A DNA stretch of 64,000 nucleotides from contig NZ_BDCJ01000017.1 of NCBI RefSeq assembly GCF_001613445.1, positions 62,001-126,000 on the forward strand. Reading direction: 5' to 3'. Source of the DNA: Nocardia grenadensis NBRC 108939 (GTDB lineage Bacteria > Actinomycetota > Actinomycetes > Mycobacteriales > Mycobacteriaceae). Positions 16,692 to 25,230 of this stretch are shown here, one piece after another; position 1 is the first letter of the stretch, and each line of letters begins with the position of its first letter. Below the pieces are notes generated by a model that saw only the letters and a list, made by a program, of their open reading frames with translations, searched no databases and was not told the DNA's origin. The position numbers and the translations under genes were made by a program.

Positions 16692-17438
16692 GTGAGCAAA
16701 AATCCCGGGCGGCCGAATCCGCTGGCGGCGGGCGCACGCGCGGACCGCAACCGCAAGATCGCGATTCAGGTCGGTGTGGCCGCCGTACTGGTCGCGCTGG
16801 TCGCGGCGATCGGTATCGGCCTGGCCGTGCGCAACTCCGGTTCCGACGATGTGGGCGCCGTCCCGGCGGTGGCCACCGAGAACGGCGCCATCCGAGTGGG
16901 ACAACCCGACGCGAAGGCGACGGTGCGGATCGTCGCGGATATGCAGTGCCCGGTCTGCAAGCAGTTCGAGGCCGACCACGCCGAACTGCTGAACAAATCG
17001 GTGGCCGACGGCACCGCCGCGATCGAGTACAACATCGTGGGTTACCTGGACAAGATGTCCAGCACCGAATACTCCACCCGGGCCGCGAACGCCTCCTACT
17101 GTGTGGCCGATACCGGTACCGACAAATACCAGGATTGGCTGAAGCTGATGTTCCGGCAGCAGCCGCCCGAAGGCGGTGCCGGCCTGACCGACGAGCAACT
17201 CGTCGCCATCGCGCAGCAGGCCGGCTATTCCGACCCAGGCGTAGCCGACTGCATCACCGACCGGAAATACGACGGCTTCGTCGGCGCGAAATCTCAGGAA
17301 TCGCTGGCCGAGGGCATCGACGGCACCCCGACCGTGTTCGTCGACGGTGAAAAGGTCGATCTCGCGCTGAACCAGGATCGGACGGGCTTCGACACCGCGC
17401 CGCTGACCGCCGCGATCCAGGCGGCTGCGGGCCGGTGA
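16692..17438 (+). CDS. DsbA-like membrane-anchored thiol oxidoreductase
   Basis: A 248-residue protein with an N-terminal transmembrane helix (about 22-46) and an extracytoplasmic thioredoxin/DsbA domain with the CPVC active site (MQCPVCKQFE) and the cis-proline region GTPTVFVDG. It resembles mycobacterial Rv2969c. DsbA proteins insert disulfides in exported proteins. The start is uncertain: GTG at 16692 fits the family, and no strong ribosome-binding site is near. It overlaps the VKOR gene by 4 bp, its expected reoxidation partner. Confidence 0.88.
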   Translation: MSKNPGRPNPLAAGARADRNRKIAIQVGVAAVLVALVAAIGIGLAVRNSGSDDVGAVPAVATENGAIRVGQPDAKATVRIVADMQCPVCKQFEADHAELLNKSVADGTAAIEYNIVGYLDKMSSTEYSTRAANASYCVADTGTDKYQDWLKLMFRQQPPEGGAGLTDEQLVAIAQQAGYSDPGVADCITDRKYDGFVGAKSQESLAEGIDGTPTVFVDGEKVDLALNQDRTGFDTAPLTAAIQAAAGR

Positions 17439-18001
17439 TCCGGACTTCACCGCCTGCCGCCTGGACGATGCTGCTGTGCGGCCTGGCCGGCTGGATCGCC
17501 GCGTTCGTGCTGCTGGTCGAGGACTTCAAACTGCTCAGCGAGCCCGGCTACATCCCCTCGTGCAGCCTGAACCCGGTGCTGTCCTGCGGGTCGGTGATGG
17601 CCACCGATCAGGCGGCGGTACTGGGCTTCCCGAATCCGATCATCGGACTGGCCGGGTTCTCGGTGGTGGTGACGCTCGGTGTGCTCTCGGTCGCGGGGGT
17701 GGTGCTGCCCCGCTGGATCTGGACCGGGCTGTGGCTGGGGACGGTCGCGGGCACACTGTTCATCTGCTGGCTGATCTTCCAGAGCCTCTACCGCATCAAT
17801 GCGCTGTGCCCCTATTGCATGGTGGTGTGGGCCATCATCACACCGCTGCTCGCCGTCCTCACCGAACAGCTGTGGGGTAGCGACCGGGGCGCGCTGCGGG
17901 TGGTCGCGGAATGGCGCTGGACCTTCGTCGCGGTGTTCTACGCCGTGGTGCTGGTACTGGTGTTCCTCCGCTTCCAGGACTACTGGCTGTCGCTGTTCTG
18001 A
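17435..18001 (+). CDS. Vitamin K epoxide reductase family protein (DsbB-like)
   Basis: A 188-residue integral membrane protein with four to five helices. It carries both VKOR cysteine pairs: the loop pair in IPSCSLNPVLSCGS (about 42-51) and the active-site CPYC in NALCPYCMVVW. In actinobacteria VKOR replaces DsbB and reoxidises DsbA using menaquinone. Overlap with the DsbA gene gives a complete two-component disulfide-forming unit. The gene ends 19 bp before the convergent HtrA-like gene. Confidence 0.93.
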   Translation: MIRTSPPAAWTMLLCGLAGWIAAFVLLVEDFKLLSEPGYIPSCSLNPVLSCGSVMATDQAAVLGFPNPIIGLAGFSVVVTLGVLSVAGVVLPRWIWTGLWLGTVAGTLFICWLIFQSLYRINALCPYCMVVWAIITPLLAVLTEQLWGSDRGALRVVAEWRWTFVAVFYAVVLVLVFLRFQDYWLSLF

Positions 18002-18019
18002 AGGCGTCGCCGGCCCGTC

Positions 18020-19144
18020 CTAACCCGGCGTGCCGGCGACCAGCCGCACCGCCACCAACCGTTCCTTGCCGTCGGGGGCCCGCACACCGAGGCGCACCGT
18101 TTCGGCCGGTTTGCGGGTGTCGATCGCCGCGCGCAGCGCACCCGCACTCGTAATGGCGCGACCATCCACCGAGGTGACGATCTCTCCGGCTGTCAGGCCC
18201 GCCACCTGCGCGGGTAGCCCGCTGATCGCCATATCGATGCGGGCGCCGCGCGGTCGCGCGTCGGAGATCAGAACGCCCAGGGTGGCGGTGGGGCCGATGT
18301 GCACGGAATCGGTGGGTGTACCGGAGCGGATCTGCCGCACGATCCGCATGGCGGCGTCGATGGGCACCGCGTAACCGTTGGGTGGGTCCTCGGCCGCGCC
18401 CGGCGGTGGATCCCGGTTGCCGGAGGCCGCAGCGATCACCCCGATGACCGCACCGGTGGAATCGGTCACCGCCCCACCGGACTGGCCCGCGCTGACCGCC
18501 GCCTCGATCTCCAGCATCCCGGTCAGGGGCTGCCGGGACAGATCCTGCTGGTTCAGGGCCATGATCGTGCTGTCCAGATCGCTGATCTCCCCGGTGACCG
18601 CGGTGGCCGTGCCGCTGCCCCCGGCGTTGCCGATGGCCAGGACCTCGTCCCGTACGCGCAGCCCGGCCGAACTACCGATCCGCGCGGTGGCCAGCCCGCG
18701 CGCGCCCGCCAGGGACAGCAGGGCGATATCGGCATGGGCGTCGTAGCCGAGCACCTCAGCGGTGTACACGGCACCGTCGGAGACGCGGCTGACCCGGACC
18801 GTTTTCGCGCCCTTCACGACATGGTGGCTGGTGAGTACCTGTCCTTCTCCGGTGAGGACTATGCCGGAGCCGGCCGCCGCGGCGCCGAACGGACGGGCGG
18901 CGGCGGTGATGTTCACCAGTACCGGGGAGATACCCCTGGTCACCTCGCTCGCGTTCAGCGGCGGCCGCGGTGCGGGCCGGACGGGTGCGGCGACGGCACT
19001 GCGGCTCGGCTGCGCCAGGCCGGGTAGTTCGCCCCGGTAGCCGAACAGGGCGCCGAGTGCCAGCACCGCGGCGAAGACGGTTACGAGCACGCGGCCCCCG
19101 CCGGTGGGCCTACGGGAGCCGGTGCCCTGCCACTGGTTGTCCAA
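18020..19144 (-). CDS. HtrA/S1C-family trypsin-like serine protease with PDZ domain
   Basis: A 374-residue membrane-anchored protease. One transmembrane helix (about 18-36) is followed by the protease domain with catalytic His in TSHHVV, Asp in HADIALLSL and Ser in GQSGGAV, then a C-terminal PDZ domain (VLISDARPRGARI onward). Such enzymes degrade or sense misfolded exported proteins. A proline/arginine linker separates the anchor from the catalytic domain. Its upstream region holds a dense DnaA-box array. Confidence 0.9.
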   Translation of the reverse strand: MDNQWQGTGSRRPTGGGRVLVTVFAAVLALGALFGYRGELPGLAQPSRSAVAAPVRPAPRPPLNASEVTRGISPVLVNITAAARPFGAAAAGSGIVLTGEGQVLTSHHVVKGAKTVRVSRVSDGAVYTAEVLGYDAHADIALLSLAGARGLATARIGSSAGLRVRDEVLAIGNAGGSGTATAVTGEISDLDSTIMALNQQDLSRQPLTGMLEIEAAVSAGQSGGAVTDSTGAVIGVIAAASGNRDPPPGAAEDPPNGYAVPIDAAMRIVRQIRSGTPTDSVHIGPTATLGVLISDARPRGARIDMAISGLPAQVAGLTAGEIVTSVDGRAITSAGALRAAIDTRKPAETVRLGVRAPDGKERLVAVRLVAGTPG

Positions 19145-19228
19145 GGAGCCTCCCGCTGCCGCAGCCGATCACGACCATTGTCGCCCGGATCAACGCGCGG
19201 CAGTCGAGTTTCTTCCCCATGCCGCAAG

Positions 19229-19577
19229 TTATCCACAGGTATCCCTAGTTATCCACAGGGCGGCGCGTGCCTGGGGAAACTCCGACCGGATACCTGTGGA
19301 TTCGTTACCACCGGGCCGCCACGGTCACATCCGTGTCACGTCCCCCCGGAGGTCCTTTACACCGTCCGGTCGAAAACCGGCCCCGATGTCGGCGTCTGTC
19401 CGCACCGACCGGCCGCCCGGTGCGATCCGAACAACGGCCCGCTCGTTATCCGGCGGAAACCGAATCAATAGAATTCCGTATCCTGGGCCCGGCCACCCGG
19501 AAATCCATCCACAGCCGTTCGGTCTTCATCCACACCGCGTAGCCGGTTTTCCACAGCCTTCTCCACAGTGTGGATAA
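19229..19577. other. Cluster of eight DnaA-box-like sites
   Basis: Within a 544-bp non-coding gap there are three perfect TTATCCACA boxes (19229-19237 and 19249-19257 forward, exactly 20 bp apart; 19569-19577 reverse) and five with one or two mismatches: reverse at 19295-19303, forward CCATCCACA 19505-19513, TCATCCACA 19526-19534, TTTTCCACA 19547-19555 and TTCTCCACA 19559-19567. The last two forward sites and the reverse perfect site lie almost edge to edge. No dnaA, dnaN or rpmH gene is nearby. Confidence 0.75.
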
Positions 19578-19602
19578 TCGACGCCGCCGAGTCGGAATCC
19601 TT

Positions 19603-19638
19603 TTGTTCGACGGCCACCGATTGTTCGACGCCGACCGA
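19603..19638. repeat. Two 18-bp tandem repeats beside the DnaA boxes
   Basis: Two consecutive 18-bp units each begin TTGTTCGACG (19603 and 19621) and end CCACCGA or CGACCGA, differing at two positions. They lie 25 bp past the last DnaA box, an iteron-like arrangement. Confidence 0.65.
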
Positions 19639-19688
19639 TCGAATCGACTTTCAGGGTCCGGAATCCCCCGGGCACACCGGCGGAAAAC

Positions 19689-20741
19689 TCAGATGGTCGC
19701 GGTATCGATGACGAACCGGTACCGCACATCACTGGCCACCACCCGCTCGTACGCGCCGTCGATCTCATCCGCGGAAATCAACTCGATTTCCGCCCCGACT
19801 CCGTGCTCGGCACAGAAATTCAACATTTCCTGTGTTTGCTCGATACCGCCGATCATCGAACCCGACAGCGAACGCCGGCGGCCGGCCAGTACCCGGGCCT
19901 GGACCTGGAGCGGGGCCTCCGGCAACCCCAGCACGACCAGCGTCCCGTCCAGCCGCAGCAGCTTCATGTAGTCGTTGATCGGCAGATCCGCGGATACGGT
20001 GTTGATGACGAGATCGAAGCTACTGCGCAACTCCCGGAAAACCTGGGCATCGCTTGTGGCGTAGTAGTGGTGCGCGCCGAATCGCTTTCCGTCGTCCTGT
20101 TTGCTCAGCGAATGGCTGAGCACCGTCACCTCGGCACCCAGCGCGGCGGCGATTTTCACACCGATATGGCCGAGGCCGCCCATTCCTATGATCGCGACCT
20201 TTTTCCCGGGCCCCGTACCCCATTGCCGTAAAGGCGAATACAGGGTGATTCCGGCGCACAACAGGGGCGCGGCCACCGATAGATCGATTCCCTCCGGGAT
20301 GGCGACCACGAAGTTTTCGGTCACCACGATCCGGGTGGCATATCCCCCCATGGTGTGCCCGCCCGGCTGCACTTCCTCGGGTACTCGGGAGTTGTAGGTC
20401 ATCACCGCGCCACGAGTACAGAACTGTTCCTCACCCGCCAGACACGGCTCACACACTCCGCAGGAGTCCACCATGCAGCCGACACCCACCCGGTCACCAA
20501 CCCGGTGGCGGGTCACCGCCGAACCCACGGCGGCGACGGTCCCCGCGATCTCGTGTCCCGGCACACACGGATACGCCGCGCCGCCCCACTCGTCACGGGC
20601 GGTGTGGATATCGGAGTGGCAGATCCCGGCATACGCGATATCGATCAGGACATCGTGGGGTCCGAGTTCCCGGCGCTCGATGGTGACCTTCTCGAATGCG
20701 GCGTCGGGCCCGGCCATCGCGTACGCGGCTACAGCAGTCAT
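19689..20741 (-). CDS. Zinc-dependent NAD(P) alcohol dehydrogenase
   Basis: A 350-residue medium-chain dehydrogenase of the YahK/AdhC cinnamyl-alcohol type. The catalytic zinc ligands are in GICHSDIH and PGHEIAG; the structural zinc cysteines are spaced C-x2-C-x2-C-x7-C in CGVCEPCLAGEEQFC. The Rossmann motif is GMGGLGHIGVK. It probably reduces aldehydes with NADPH, as members of this group do. The ATG at 20741 is preferred over longer starts that run into the hairpin repeat upstream. Confidence 0.92.
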   Translation of the reverse strand: MTAVAAYAMAGPDAAFEKVTIERRELGPHDVLIDIAYAGICHSDIHTARDEWGGAAYPCVPGHEIAGTVAAVGSAVTRHRVGDRVGVGCMVDSCGVCEPCLAGEEQFCTRGAVMTYNSRVPEEVQPGGHTMGGYATRIVVTENFVVAIPEGIDLSVAAPLLCAGITLYSPLRQWGTGPGKKVAIIGMGGLGHIGVKIAAALGAEVTVLSHSLSKQDDGKRFGAHHYYATSDAQVFRELRSSFDLVINTVSADLPINDYMKLLRLDGTLVVLGLPEAPLQVQARVLAGRRRSLSGSMIGGIEQTQEMLNFCAEHGVGAEIELISADEIDGAYERVVASDVRYRFVIDTATI

Positions 20742-20783
20742 GCGTCCATGCCTACCGGTGCATACCGGATTTGCCAAGGCAGT

Positions 20784-20973
20784 GTGCTGTATTTTCGGCG
20801 CGCTGGCGCGCGCGGGGTCGAGGCCCCCTTGGTCTCGCCGTTTCGGCCTCGAGCCTTGGCCGAAGGTGCTCAATGGTCGCACTCTATGGGCGGCTCACCG
20901 CACATCGCATACACTTCGAGGCCGAAACGGCGAGACGGGCCTCAACCCTTTGAGGTGTCTCGTAACACTCGAC
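20784..20973. repeat. Hairpin repeat family, copy A3
   Basis: Outer arms GGGTCGAGGCCC (20815-20826) and GGGCCTCAACCC (20937-20948); a 21-bp perfect inner stem pairs 20832-20852 with 20916-20936. It contains the CTATGGGCGGCTCACC core and ends CTCGTAACACTCG. It lies 43 bp upstream of the alcohol dehydrogenase start. Confidence 0.85.
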
Positions 20974-21099
20974 GCAGGGGGTTGCGTCAGGATTCTATGG
21001 TCGGCCCACATGCGGAGTTCGGTCCGCAGGTGGGCGCGCACGGAGGTCGGCGAGTTCGCCCGTTATCCGCTGCCGGTCGTTTCGAAGACCTGCGCGGAT

Positions 21100-21262
21100 C
21101 ACCTTCGGTGGCGTCATCACCAGGCCGTGATGGCCCACGCCGCCTGGATCGTCGACCTCGGCCTCGGCGCCGGACACAACGGCTGCCGCATCGTCTTCCA
21201 GGGCACCCCCGCCGACCTGGTCGCCGCCCACTCGCCCCTTTGCGCAACACCGTTTCCAGGAG
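21100..21262 (+). pseudogene. Remnant of a UvrA-type ABC ATPase 3' end
   Basis: In one frame the DNA encodes HHQAVMAHAAWIVDLG, then GAGHNGCRIVFQGTPADLV, which matches the C-terminal end of UvrA proteins (the EHH...DWIIDLGP...GGxxVxxGTP region). The glutamate before the two histidines and all upstream motifs are missing; the sequence around 21100-21118 looks like the normal text with a short deletion. Only about 50 codons survive, between a hairpin repeat and metE. Sequence resemblance is good, but the call is by eye. Confidence 0.6.
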
Positions 21263-21274
21263 TCGCGCAGAGCT

Positions 21275-23602
21275 TCACTCTCGGGCGGGATCGAGGTCCT
21301 GCTCGGCTTCCAGGCGGCGGCGGACGCGGCGGGCGGCGGCGACCATATTGCGGAGAGCGGGGTCGAGCTGCCAGTGGTGGCGGGTTTTGAGGCCGCCGTC
21401 CGGGTTGGCCCAGAGCCGGTCCGGGCCGACCGCCGCGGCGGCCGCGGTGAGCAGTTCGTCCAGTTCGTCGATATCCGGGATCCGGGCCGACCGGCTCTCG
21501 TACACGCCCGGTCCGACGCCGTGGCTGAGCCCGTGACCGGAGGCGTAGTCCTCCTCCAGCGCTTTCAGCACCCACTCGATGGACCGGGTGGCGACGATCG
21601 CGGTGACGTCGGCGTCGAGCTGTTCGATGGCCTGGACGATCTCGGTGCGGCCCGAGTACGGGATATGGGTGTGGATCTGGGTACTGGGCGCCACACCGGA
21701 GGTCGCGAGCCGGAATGCCCCGATCGCCCAGCGCAGGTATTCGGCGCGGCCTTCGGGCCGGGCCGGCCACAGCTCGCGCAGCGCGGGCTCGTCGACCTGG
21801 ATGATGCCGATACCGGCGCGTTCCAGATCCACGACTTCGTCGCGGATCGCCAGCGCCACCTGGTCGGCCGTCTCGTAGAGCGGCTGGTCCTGCCGGACGA
21901 ACGACCGCGCCACCATGGTGACGGGCCCGGTGACCATTCCCTTGACCGGTTTGTCGGTCAGCGATTGGGCGTAGGTGATCCACTCCACCGACATCGGGGC
22001 CGGGCGCGACACGTCGCCGTAGATGATCGGTGGACGCACACAGCGCGACCCGTACACCTGCACCCAGCCGAAATGCGTGGTGGCGAAACCATCCAATAGT
22101 TCGGCGAAATACTGGATCATGTCATTGCGCTCGTGCTCGCCGTGCACCAGCACATCGAGGCCGATATCTTCCTGCAACGCGATGGTGGCGGCGATCTCCG
22201 CCTCGATCTTCTTGCGGTATTCGTCGTAGGACAACCGCCCCTCGCCCAGCTGGTGTCGGGCCTGCCGGGCTTCCACGCTCTGCGGATACGACCCCAGTGT
22301 GGTGGCGGGCACCGGCGGCAACTGCAATTTCTCGTGTTGCGCGGCCCGGCGCTCGGCATAGGGTGCGCGTTCCCGCATCTGCGGAGTGATCGCGTAGACG
22401 CGCTGGCGCACCGCGTGTTTCTGTTTGAAATGCACTTCGCCGGGGCGTTTACGCCATTTGTCCGAGGGCCCCTCGGTGAGCGCTTTGGCCAGTGAGACGA
22501 CCTCGCCGACTTTCTGCTTCGCGAAAGCGAGCCGATCGGCCACATTTCCGTCGATATCGTATTCGGCGAGCACGTCGTAGGGCACGTGCAGCAGCGTGGT
22601 CCCGGTGGAGACCACCAGGTCCGGGCACACCTTGGCGAGTTCGTTCAGGTATTCCAAAGTCACGTAGCGATCGGCCCGCCACACATTCGTACCGCTGATG
22701 ACCCCCGCGTAGAGCCGTTTGCGGCGGATCCCCGGGATCTGCGCCAGATCTTCGGGCCGGACCCGGTAGGACGCCAGATCGAGGCCGATGGCCTCCACCC
22801 CGGTACCGGCGAGAATACGCAGCGCCTCCCCGAAATCGCCGTACTGTCCGGTGACCAGGATGCGCGGCCGCAGCGGTGCCTTGGACAGCCGGTCGTAGAC
22901 ACGTGCGAAGGCGGCCAGTTCGGCGGCCGAGCGTTCGGCGGTGAAACAGGGTTCGTCCAGCTGCACACAGGTGGCGCCGCGGCGTGCCAGGATCTCGAAC
23001 AACTGCTCGTAGACCGGGAGCAGCCGGTCCAGGAGATCGATGGTGTCGAACCCGGCCGATTCACCGGGCACACTGCCCGCCTTGGACAGCAGCAACAGCG
23101 ATACCGGCCCCAGCACCACCGGGCGCTGTTCGATGCCCACCGCCATCGCCCGGTCCCATTCGTCCAGCAGCGCCTCGGGATGCAGCGAGAATTCCGTGTC
23201 GGCATCGAGTTCCGGCTGCCGATAGTGGTAGTTCGTACCGAAGAAACGCACCAGTTCCAGCGGCGGTAGATCGGGCCGGCCGCGTGCCATCAGGAAATAG
23301 AAATCCAGCGGGTCCAGCTCGTCGCGGTATTCGGCGAAACGGGACGGGGACGCGCCGAAGAGTAGCGCGTTGTCCAGCACATGGTCGTAGAAGGAGAAAG
23401 TGTTCCCGGGGACCTGGGTGAGCCCGGTCGCGGCGAGCTCGTTGAACTGCTGCTCCTGGATATCGCGTCCGACCGCGCGCAGCTCTTCCCGGGTGATCGC
23501 CTGCCGCCAGTACGCCTCGAGCGCGCGCTTGAGTTCCCGGTGCGGACCGATCCGCGGATACCCGAGCACACTCGAGCCGAACCCTTCACCGACGTTGACC
23601 AT
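21275..23602 (-). CDS. metE: MetE-like methionine synthase homologue lacking zinc ligands
   Basis: A full-length (775 residues) homologue of cobalamin-independent methionine synthase with both barrel domains: N-terminal GYPRIGPHRELKRALE, C-terminal GSYPQSVEAR, HGEHERND, YGSRCVRPP and VDEPALRE. However, the zinc site is broken. The family HMC motif reads HIP (His646 kept, Cys replaced by Pro648), the Glu ligand is Val670, and the NPDCG motif reads NPDGG (Gly736). Three of four ligands are therefore gone. Canonical activation of homocysteine is unlikely, so the real function is open. The start has GGAGG upstream; a hairpin repeat lies directly before it. Confidence 0.85.
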   Translation of the reverse strand: MVNVGEGFGSSVLGYPRIGPHRELKRALEAYWRQAITREELRAVGRDIQEQQFNELAATGLTQVPGNTFSFYDHVLDNALLFGASPSRFAEYRDELDPLDFYFLMARGRPDLPPLELVRFFGTNYHYRQPELDADTEFSLHPEALLDEWDRAMAVGIEQRPVVLGPVSLLLLSKAGSVPGESAGFDTIDLLDRLLPVYEQLFEILARRGATCVQLDEPCFTAERSAAELAAFARVYDRLSKAPLRPRILVTGQYGDFGEALRILAGTGVEAIGLDLASYRVRPEDLAQIPGIRRKRLYAGVISGTNVWRADRYVTLEYLNELAKVCPDLVVSTGTTLLHVPYDVLAEYDIDGNVADRLAFAKQKVGEVVSLAKALTEGPSDKWRKRPGEVHFKQKHAVRQRVYAITPQMRERAPYAERRAAQHEKLQLPPVPATTLGSYPQSVEARQARHQLGEGRLSYDEYRKKIEAEIAATIALQEDIGLDVLVHGEHERNDMIQYFAELLDGFATTHFGWVQVYGSRCVRPPIIYGDVSRPAPMSVEWITYAQSLTDKPVKGMVTGPVTMVARSFVRQDQPLYETADQVALAIRDEVVDLERAGIGIIQVDEPALRELWPARPEGRAEYLRWAIGAFRLATSGVAPSTQIHTHIPYSGRTEIVQAIEQLDADVTAIVATRSIEWVLKALEEDYASGHGLSHGVGPGVYESRSARIPDIDELDELLTAAAAAVGPDRLWANPDGGLKTRHHWQLDPALRNMVAAARRVRRRLEAEQDLDPARE

Positions 23603-23611
23603 TGCCGACCT

Positions 23612-23739
23612 CCGTGTTTATTTGCGGCGCCTCCGGCGCCGCGGGTCGGGGCCCTGTGACCCCGGTTCTTCACTCCGCCACTCAGTCGCTGCGCTCCTTC
23701 GCTCTGTCGCTCCAGAACCGGGGGCGGGCCCCGACCACT
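23612..23739. repeat. Hairpin repeat family, copy B1
   Basis: Begins GTGTTTATTTGCGGCGCC, outer arms GGTCGGGGCCC and GGGCCCCGACC, inner stem CCCCGGTTCT (23660-23669) with AGAACCGGGG (23714-23723), loop rich in CTCAGTCGCTGCGCTCC. Same architecture as copies A but a different interior. It sits immediately upstream of the MetE-like gene. The remaining 170 bp to the fadB2 stop show nothing recognisable. Confidence 0.8.
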
Positions 23740-23912
23740 GAGGTCGACCATCCGGACTAGACGGTACGTGTATGACCGGATGAGCGGAGTTACCGTTCGC
23801 GGGTTGTTCGGCGCCATTCGAATCGGTTTCGGCGCCGCACATCTCACCCGCGGATGCGAAACGCTGTCCTGGTCGCGCCGCGAGCGACCCCGCACGCGAC
23901 CATATCCACGAT

Positions 23913-24782
23913 TTACGCTTTGTTGTACTGGTAGAAGCCCGCTCCGGACTTCTTGCCCAGCAGCCCCGCCTCGACCATGCGCATGAGCAGCGGAGGTGCC
24001 GAGTACAGCGGCTCCTTGAATTCGCCGTACATCGAGTCGGCGATGGATTTCACCGTGTCGAGGCCGACCAGGTCGGTGAGTGCGAGTGGGCCCATGGGGT
24101 GGGCACAACCGAGCACCATCGCCTTGTCGACATCCTCCTTGGTGGCGAAACCGGATTCGACCATGCGGATGGCGGAGAGCAGGTACGGCACCAGCAGTGC
24201 GTTGACCACGAAGCCGGAGCGGTCCGAGGAACGCACGATCTCCTTGCCGAGGACCTCGGCCGCGAACTTCTCGGCCCGCTCGGTCACGGCGCCACTGGTT
24301 TTGAGCGTCGTCACCAGTTCGACCAGCGGCAGTACCGGCACCGGGTTGAAGAAGTGCATCCCCACGACCCGCTCGGGGTTGTTGGTGGCCACCGCGATCT
24401 TCATGATCGGAATGGAGGAGGTATTGGAGGCCAATACCGCACCGGGGTCGGTGACCACTTTGTCGAGTTCGGCGAAGATGGAGGTCTTGACCTTCTCGTC
24501 CTCCAGGACGGCCTCCACCACGAGCTGGCGGTCGGCGAAATCGCCGAGATCGGAGGTGAACCGCAGCCGCCAGGCCGCCTGTTCCCGCTCACGCTCGGTG
24601 ATCTTGCCGCTGCTCACGCCCCGGTCCAGGGACCGCAGGATCCGCGACCGGCCGGCTGCGGCGAGATCCCGGGTCTGCTCGTACACGAGTACATCGACAT
24701 GCGCACGCGCGCACACCTCCGCGATACCCGCGCCCATCTGGCCGGCACCGATGACACCGACACGCTGAATCTTCTCGTTCAC
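23913..24782 (-). CDS. fadB2: 3-hydroxybutyryl-CoA dehydrogenase
   Basis: A 289-residue 3-hydroxyacyl-CoA dehydrogenase that oxidises 3-hydroxybutyryl-CoA (or reduces acetoacetyl-CoA) with NAD(P). The Rossmann motif VGVIGAGQMGAGIAEVC is at the N-terminus, the catalytic histidine is in GMHFFNPVPVLPLVE, and the C-terminal dimerisation domain contains GPLALTDLVGLDTV. It lies next to isocitrate lyase as fadB2 (Rv0468) does beside icl1 (Rv0467) in M. tuberculosis, fitting short-chain fatty acid use. Confidence 0.95.
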   Translation of the reverse strand: MNEKIQRVGVIGAGQMGAGIAEVCARAHVDVLVYEQTRDLAAAGRSRILRSLDRGVSSGKITEREREQAAWRLRFTSDLGDFADRQLVVEAVLEDEKVKTSIFAELDKVVTDPGAVLASNTSSIPIMKIAVATNNPERVVGMHFFNPVPVLPLVELVTTLKTSGAVTERAEKFAAEVLGKEIVRSSDRSGFVVNALLVPYLLSAIRMVESGFATKEDVDKAMVLGCAHPMGPLALTDLVGLDTVKSIADSMYGEFKEPLYSAPPLLMRMVEAGLLGKKSGAGFYQYNKA

Positions 24783-24790
24783 GTCCCACT

Positions 24791-24862
24791 CCTGTGTTCG
24801 TGGCGCCGCCTCGGCGGCGCGGGGCTGTGTTCATCGGCGCCGCCTCCGGCAGCGCGGGCTCG
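24791..24862. repeat. Two short end-fragments of the hairpin repeat, tandem
   Basis: TGTGTTCGTGGCGCCGCC and TGTGTTCATCGGCGCCGCC follow one another just upstream of fadB2, each with the GGCGCC-type end hairpin but without complete outer arms. They look like truncated copies. Confidence 0.6.
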
Positions 24863-24935
24863 GAACCCTCGTGACCCTGTCCACAATGCTGACCGCTCGG
24901 CAAGAGGGTGAGCGCGTGCGGCGGTCGGATTCGGC

Positions 24936-25114
24936 GCTTCCGTCTCGCCGGAGAGACCGAAGCCCCCTCGCCGGGCTGTTGCGAGGGGGCGGTACACCCC
25001 TACCGAGGTAGTGGGTCCGGGATACCCGCCGGAAGACGGGGTACCACGATCGGTCCCGGTGGGCTCGGCCCCGCGGGCCCGAGCCCGGCTCGGCGCAGAC
25101 ACCCCGAGCCGGGG
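24936..25114. other. Run of consecutive strong hairpins between aceA and fadB2
   Basis: Inverted repeats lie end to end: 24936-24963 (GCTTCCGTCTC with GAGACCGAAGC), 24962-24990 (GCCCCCTCGC with GCGAGGGGGC, perfect), 25061-25086 (GGGCTCGG with CCGAGCCC) and 25084-25114 (CCGGCTCGG with CCGAGCCGG). No coding frame is convincing. This could be a structured RNA, a terminator array or decayed repeat DNA. Confidence 0.5.
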
Positions 25115-25230
25115 CCGTACTTCCGGCACCATGTCGCGGACGGCAGACAGATCCTTTTCCCACGCCGGTTCCGATACCAACCGGAATCCGGACCGCAGAA
25201 CACCGATCCTCACCGCAACCACCACCTGGC

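Noticed and set aside
19145..19688. Primary chromosomal replication origin
   Set aside because: DnaA boxes are present, but dnaA, dnaN, recF, rpmH and gyrB are all missing, so this is unlikely to be the main oriC; kept only as a DnaA-box cluster.
23603..23912. SAM or cobalamin riboswitch upstream of the MetE-like gene
   Set aside because: The leader region is filled by a hairpin repeat and shows none of the conserved cores of these riboswitches.
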